A stretch of 9,445 bases of DNA from JBDTMC01 sp039934475 (GTDB lineage Bacteria > Acidobacteriota > Terriglobia > Bryobacterales > Bryobacteraceae). A model generated the notes under the pieces. That model made no database searches and was not told the DNA's origin. It was given only the letters and a program-made list of their open reading frames with translations. The translations under genes were made by a program, and so were the position numbers. Position 1 is the first letter of the stretch. Every line of letters starts with the position of its first letter. The stretch spans positions 1-9,445 of the forward strand of contig JBDTMC010000304.1 in the NCBI GenBank assembly GCA_039934475.1. The letters run 5' to 3'. Positions 6,152-9,445 of the stretch are shown here, piece by piece.

Positions 6152-6284
6152 ATTCGGGAAGGTCAACTCCTGTCGGTTGACCTTCTCCGCTCGCCGTCAA
6201 CCCGCGCTACGTTTCCTTCCCGTTATAGAGTCCGCCCACCCACTTCTCGTACCCGTTGTAAAGCAGCGTCTGTTTCCGCTCCAT
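6152..6284 (-). repeat. Msr 3' tail and hairpin (repeat copy B, source copy)
   Basis: The counterpart of 1897-2030, in direct orientation. Bases 6207-6284 are the intact 3' coding end of the msrP gene; 6152-6206 is its downstream sequence with the hairpin. Within the coding part the two copies differ by only two substitutions and one inserted base. Most differences (about ten) fall in the downstream non-coding part, chiefly in the hairpin loop and the spacer. Confidence 0.9.
6156..6187. terminator. Hairpin downstream of msrP (copy B)
   Basis: GGGAAGGTCAAC (6156-6167) pairs with GTTGACCTTCTC (6176-6187) over 12 bp including one G-U pair, with an 8-base loop. It lies about 20 bases beyond the msrP stop on the - strand. 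No T-run follows on that strand, so a simple intrinsic terminator is doubtful. Compared with copy A the arms differ by only one base, which changes G-C to G-U, while the loop differs at four of eight positions. Confidence 0.45.
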
Positions 6285-7124
6285 CGTTGGAATAAACTGT
6301 TCGTACTGTTGCGACCAGCGCGGGTGCGGCTTGTTCGGATTAACGTTCGAATAGAACCCGTACTCATTCGCGTTGACTGTATTCCATAGCGTCGACGGCT
6401 GCTTCTTCACGAACTCAATCTTTACAAGAGACTTGCCGCTCTTATATCCATACTTCCAGGGCAGGATCATCCGAATCGGCGCGCCGTTCTGCTTATACAG
6501 TGGCTTCCCGTACATACCGGTGGTCACCAGAGCCAGTGGATTCATCGCCTCATCCATTCGCAGGCCCTCCTGGTAAGGCCACGGATACCACGAGAGCTGA
6601 CCTAGCCCCGGCATCTCCTTCGGTCGCTCCACGCTCACAAACCGTACAAACTTCGCTTCCGCCGTCGGCTCTACTTTCTTGATCAACTCCGAAAGCGGGA
6701 ACCCCGTCCAGGGAATCGCCATCGACCAGCGCTCCACACAACGATGCCGGTACAGCCGTTCTTCCAACGGCATCATTTTCACGATATCGTCCACATCCAG
6801 CGTCAACGGCTTCTTCACCAGCCCCGTGATCTCCAACTTCCACGGGCTGATGATGAACTTGCCCACCTTGTCCTTCACCGCTTCTTTGTTGCTGGCGTCA
6901 AATTCGTAGAAATTGTTGTAGCCGGCAGCAGCCTCTTCCGCCGTAACCGGACGGTCCAGGGTGAACTCGCCGTTCCTCTTGGCGGGATACGGCGCGGCCC
7001 GCAGCAGCCCCGCTGCTCCCAAAAAACCTGCCGCGGTGAGCAACTGCCGCCGATTCAAGTAAACTGCTTCGGGAGTCGCCTCGCGCTCCGGAATCTCCCA
7101 GCCCTTTGGAATACGTATATGCAT
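6207..7124 (-). CDS. msrP: MsrP-like protein-methionine-sulfoxide reductase catalytic subunit (YedY family molybdoenzyme)
   Basis: A 305-residue Tat-exported molybdopterin enzyme of the sulfite-oxidase fold. In its best-known form MsrP reduces methionine sulfoxide in periplasmic proteins, taking electrons from the membrane haem protein MsrQ. A twin-arginine signal occupies residues 24-45 (NRRQLLTAAGFLGAAGLL). The molybdenum-ligand cysteine is Cys129 in YRHRCVERWSMAIPWTG, and further family blocks are PYQEGLRMDEAMNPLALV and NGAPIRMILPWKYGYKSGK. Length fits the family (about 300-335). The start at 7124 follows AGAGGG (7133-7128) with a short 3-base gap. No msrQ lies next to it: downstream is the hairpin and decayed sequence, upstream an unrelated divergent operon. 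Its last 25 codons are duplicated at 1952-2030. Confidence 0.92.
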   Translation of the reverse strand: MHIRIPKGWEIPEREATPEAVYLNRRQLLTAAGFLGAAGLLRAAPYPAKRNGEFTLDRPVTAEEAAAGYNNFYEFDASNKEAVKDKVGKFIISPWKLEITGLVKKPLTLDVDDIVKMMPLEERLYRHRCVERWSMAIPWTGFPLSELIKKVEPTAEAKFVRFVSVERPKEMPGLGQLSWYPWPYQEGLRMDEAMNPLALVTTGMYGKPLYKQNGAPIRMILPWKYGYKSGKSLVKIEFVKKQPSTLWNTVNANEYGFYSNVNPNKPHPRWSQQYEQFIPTMERKQTLLYNGYEKWVGGLYNGKET

Positions 7125-7139
7125 GTGCCCTCTACTTCT

Positions 7140-7158
7140 ATGGATTATACGTATCCAT
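7140..7158 (-). promoter_or_regulatory. msrP promoter -10 box inside a 19-bp inverted repeat
   Basis: On the - strand a perfect TATAAT (7149-7144) would place transcription start about 20 bases before the msrP ATG. It is embedded in an inverted repeat with arms ATGGAT (7140-7145) and ATCCAT (7153-7158) around TATACGT. The octamer ATACGTAT inside it (7147-7154) occurs again at 7111-7118, within the msrP start region. A match to the -35 consensus at the expected distance is poor. A repressor or activator site overlapping the -10 is a reasonable inference. Confidence 0.45.
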
Positions 7159-7236
7159 GACGGATTCAGTAACGATTATTCCCGATTCCCAACAAAACGC
7201 CCGCCGGCGTAAGGTGTCAACCCAAGCGCCATCCGA

Positions 7237-7251
7237 TATAGTGGCTATTTA
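7237..7251 (+). promoter_or_regulatory. Possible -10 region of the oxidoreductase operon
   Basis: TATAGT (7237-7242) and TATTTA (7246-7251) are -10-like hexamers directly before the ATG at 7259. Either would give a leader of about ten bases or none. No Shine-Dalgarno sequence is present upstream of the ATG and no good -35 is visible, so a leaderless or nearly leaderless mRNA is possible. Weak evidence. Confidence 0.25.
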
Positions 7252-7258
7252 AAAAGTC

Positions 7259-8548
7259 ATGCAACCCCAATCCCTCCTCTCCCGGCGCTCCTTGTTCCGC
7301 GCCGCCGCCTGCGCCATCGGCACTCTCCGCTTCCCCATCCTTGGCGCCAACAACCGCATCAACGTTGCCTTCATCGGCACCGGAGGCCGCGGCGGCTGGC
7401 TGCTAGACCTCGCTCTCAAACACCGTGCCGCCACCCCCGACATTGAAATCGCCGCCGTCTGCGATGTGTACAGAAAACGTCTCGCCGAAGCCGCGCAACG
7501 CGCCGGCGGCGCCCGTACCTACCTGTATCACCAGGAACTCCTTCAACGCAAAGACATCGACGCCGTCTTCATCGCCACGCCCGATCACTGGCACGCGCCC
7601 ATCACACTGGCCGCGATGAACAGTGGGAAGGACGTCTACGTCGAGAAGCCGATGACGCACACCGTGGAAGAGGGCAGGGAAGTCGCTCACGCCGCCGTCG
7701 CACTCAAACGCGTTGTCCAGGTCGGTGTCCAAGCCACCTCATGGACCCGCTGGCACAAGATTAGAGACATTATCCAGTCCGGCCAGATTGGCAAGGTGGT
7801 GGCGGTCCAGGGAACCTACAGCCGCAATGATCCGGCCGGCGATTGGAACTGGAAGATCGACCCCGGCGCCGGTCCGCAAGGGAAGGCCGACGACTTCCTC
7901 GATTGGAAACAATGGCTCGGCGCCGCCACGCCGCGCGCGTTCGATGCTGACCGTTACTTCCGCTTCCGCAAGTATTGGGACTACTCCGGCGGCATTGCCA
8001 CTGACTTGCACTATCACATCGCCGCGCCCTTCCACGTCGCTCTCGCCAACGATCACCCCACGCGCGTGGCCGGCATGGGCGGTCTCTGGATCTATAACGA
8101 TGGCCGCGAAGTGCCCGATACATTTCTTACCGCCGCCGACTATCCTGGTAAATACTCCATGACCATCCAATCGAGCCAGGTCAACGAAAACGGCCCTGTC
8201 ATGTTAATCCGCGGTACTGAGGGCACCATCCATCTCGGCGACGAATGGGAAGGCCCACAAGGCCGCCAGCGCGATTACGCTCAAATCATCCCCGAAGGAC
8301 CATTCGCGGAAGCGTTCCAGAAGAAGTACGGAACCGCCGAAGTCCGCGTGGAGAACGTCGGCAATGAAGGCGACCTCAAGCACGTTGACAACTTCCTCGA
8401 TTGCGTTCGCACGCGGCAGCAGCCCAATTGCCATGCCGATCTTGGTTTCAAGGTCATGACCACCATTGATCTCTCCGTCCGCAGTTATCGCAATGGGCGC
8501 GTCTATTACTTCGATTCCGAACGCGAACGCGTCTACCAAAAGAGCTAA
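7259..8548 (+). CDS. Gfo/Idh/MocA family oxidoreductase with Tat-like signal
   Basis: A 429-residue NAD(P)-dependent oxidoreductase, probably acting on a sugar or inositol derivative. The N-terminus has a twin-arginine motif (SRRSLFRAAA, residues 8-17) and a short hydrophobic stretch, as in many acidobacterial and planctomycete members predicted to be exported. The Rossmann domain follows: NVAFIGTGGRGG (35-46), an acidic end of strand 2 (CDV, 68-70), IATPDHWHAP, and the family signature EKP at 129-131 (VYVEKPM). The C-terminal substrate domain has GGIATDLHYH (244-253), with Asp249 and His253 as likely catalytic/substrate residues. Length is typical. The start at 7259 lacks a Shine-Dalgarno. 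The next gene begins two bases after the stop, so the two form an operon. The exact substrate cannot be told. Confidence 0.92.
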   Translation: MQPQSLLSRRSLFRAAACAIGTLRFPILGANNRINVAFIGTGGRGGWLLDLALKHRAATPDIEIAAVCDVYRKRLAEAAQRAGGARTYLYHQELLQRKDIDAVFIATPDHWHAPITLAAMNSGKDVYVEKPMTHTVEEGREVAHAAVALKRVVQVGVQATSWTRWHKIRDIIQSGQIGKVVAVQGTYSRNDPAGDWNWKIDPGAGPQGKADDFLDWKQWLGAATPRAFDADRYFRFRKYWDYSGGIATDLHYHIAAPFHVALANDHPTRVAGMGGLWIYNDGREVPDTFLTAADYPGKYSMTIQSSQVNENGPVMLIRGTEGTIHLGDEWEGPQGRQRDYAQIIPEGPFAEAFQKKYGTAEVRVENVGNEGDLKHVDNFLDCVRTRQQPNCHADLGFKVMTTIDLSVRSYRNGRVYYFDSERERVYQKS

Positions 8549-8550
8549 CT

Positions 8551-9445
8551 ATGGCCAAGGTTAAAGTAGGCATCATCGGCAGCCGCTTTGAGGCGGATAT
8601 CCACGCCGCTTCGTTTCAACTCATGCCTGAGGAAGCGGAGGTGGTCGCGATCGCGTCGCCAACACCCGGCAACGCCGCCACGCTCGCCGCTCGCTACGGC
8701 ATCCCGCGCGTCTTCACAGACTACCGCCAGATGCTCGCCGAACCGGATATTGAGATGGTCACCGTCACGGCGCCCAACCGCTTGCATCACCAGATGACAC
8801 TCGACATCGCGCGCGCCGGCAAGCACGTGGTTTGCGAAAAGCCCCTCTGCATGACGCTCGAAGAAGCCGACGAAATGATCGACGTCTGCCGCCGCCAGGG
8901 CGTCCTTCTCTTCTACGCCGAAGAACTCTTCTTCGCGCCGAAATACGTCAAGGCGAAGGAGATGGCAGACCACGGAGCCTTCGGCAAGATCTACCTGGTG
9001 AAGCAGAGCGAGAAACACTTCGGACCGCATAGCGACTGGTTTTGGGACGTCAATCAATCGGGCGGCGGCGTCCTCATGGACATGGGCTGCCACAGCATTG
9101 CCTTCTGCTATTGGTTCCTCGGGCGCGCCGCCATCAAGAGCGTCTACGCCAACCTCGGCACCTACGTTCACGCCGCTAAGACCAAGGGCGAGGACGATTC
9201 GCTCTGCATCATCGAATTCGAAAACGGAGCCGTCGGCATGGCGGAGAACAGTTGGGCTCGTCGCGGAGGCATGGACGATCGTATCGAAGTCTACGGCGAA
9301 GGCGGAGTAACTTACGCCAACCTTCACATGGGCAACGCGCTGCCCACTTACAGCGAATACGGCTACGGCTATGCCGTCGAAAAGGCGCCCACCACGAAGG
9401 GTTGGACTTATCCCGTCTTCGAAGAGCTATGGAACTACGGCTTCC
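8551..9445 (+). CDS. Gfo/Idh/MocA family oxidoreductase (partial, runs off the right edge)
   Basis: The first 298 codons of a second family member; usual length is 340-400, so about 50-100 residues are missing. There is no Tat or Sec signal, so it should be cytosolic. The Rossmann motif is KVKVGIIGSRFEADIHAA (residues 3-20), with Ser-Arg-Phe where the usual Gly-x-Gly turn is expected. EKP is at 96-98 (VVCEKPL), and GGGVLMDMGCH at 171-181 supplies the family Asp177 and His181. The frame is open to the last base. It starts two bases after the preceding stop, with AAAAGAG (8538-8544) as ribosome site, indicating translational coupling. The two proteins are divergent paralogues and may process the same or related sugars; that is inference. 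Confidence 0.92.
   Translation, partial: MAKVKVGIIGSRFEADIHAASFQLMPEEAEVVAIASPTPGNAATLAARYGIPRVFTDYRQMLAEPDIEMVTVTAPNRLHHQMTLDIARAGKHVVCEKPLCMTLEEADEMIDVCRRQGVLLFYAEELFFAPKYVKAKEMADHGAFGKIYLVKQSEKHFGPHSDWFWDVNQSGGGVLMDMGCHSIAFCYWFLGRAAIKSVYANLGTYVHAAKTKGEDDSLCIIEFENGAVGMAENSWARRGGMDDRIEVYGEGGVTYANLHMGNALPTYSEYGYGYAVEKAPTTKGWTYPVFEELWNYGF

Noticed and set aside
1897..6284. The repeats as the ends of an insertion sequence or transposon
   Set aside because: They are direct, unequal in conservation and include gene coding sequence; there are no terminal inverted repeats and no transposase or integrase between them.
8545..9327. A 260-residue - strand frame opposite the second oxidoreductase
   Set aside because: The + strand has unmistakable Gfo/Idh/MocA motifs across the same region; the antisense frame has no motif and arises from GC-rich codon periodicity.

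Overview
The window looks like a chromosomal segment of an Acidobacteriota member, most likely of the Bryobacterales/Solibacterales. The main clue is a secreted protein at 2589-3941 whose C-terminal half fits the Solibacter-type C-terminal domain (TIGR03437 as I remember it), a family hugely expanded in that lineage. A kelch-type gene remnant, a secreted M28 peptidase and Tat-exported Gfo/Idh/MocA oxidoreductases fit the same group. No integrase, transposase, CRISPR array or obvious defence system is visible.

Region 1 (1-1888) is a conserved translation/transcription cluster on the + strand: the end of tuf (EF-Tu), rpmG (L33), a tRNA-Trp gene, secE, nusG and rplK (L11). NusG carries an unusual acidic N-terminal extension of about 55 residues. 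In most bacteria rplA, rplJ, rplL and rpoBC follow rplK; here none of them does.

Region 2 (1889-2588) is about 700 bases without an intact gene. It starts with a strong hairpin and a 134-bp segment that is a roughly 90% copy of the 3' end and downstream hairpin of the msrP gene lying 4.25 kb further on. It then holds a kelch-type gene remnant (- strand) and a 3' tail of an unidentified gene (+ strand). This reads as a rearrangement scar immediately after rplK.

Region 3 (2589-6206) holds the Solibacter-type secreted protein (+), a convergent secreted M28 metallopeptidase (-), and a 382-base gap that includes a possible coding remnant and the second copy of the hairpin. The 134-bp direct repeats bracket this whole segment, as if a 4.25-kb unit had been inserted between rplK and the msrP 3' end while msrP stayed intact.

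Region 4 (6207-9445) holds an msrP-like Tat-exported molybdoenzyme (-), and a divergent operon of two Gfo/Idh/MocA oxidoreductases (+). The first has a Tat-like N-terminus and the second looks cytosolic and runs off the end. The msrP promoter has a perfect TATAAT box lying inside a 19-bp inverted repeat.

I do not see a clear new multi-gene system. The strongest unusual signals are the msrP-tail duplication at a broken ribosomal operon, the structure-conserving differences between its two hairpins, and the extended NusG.
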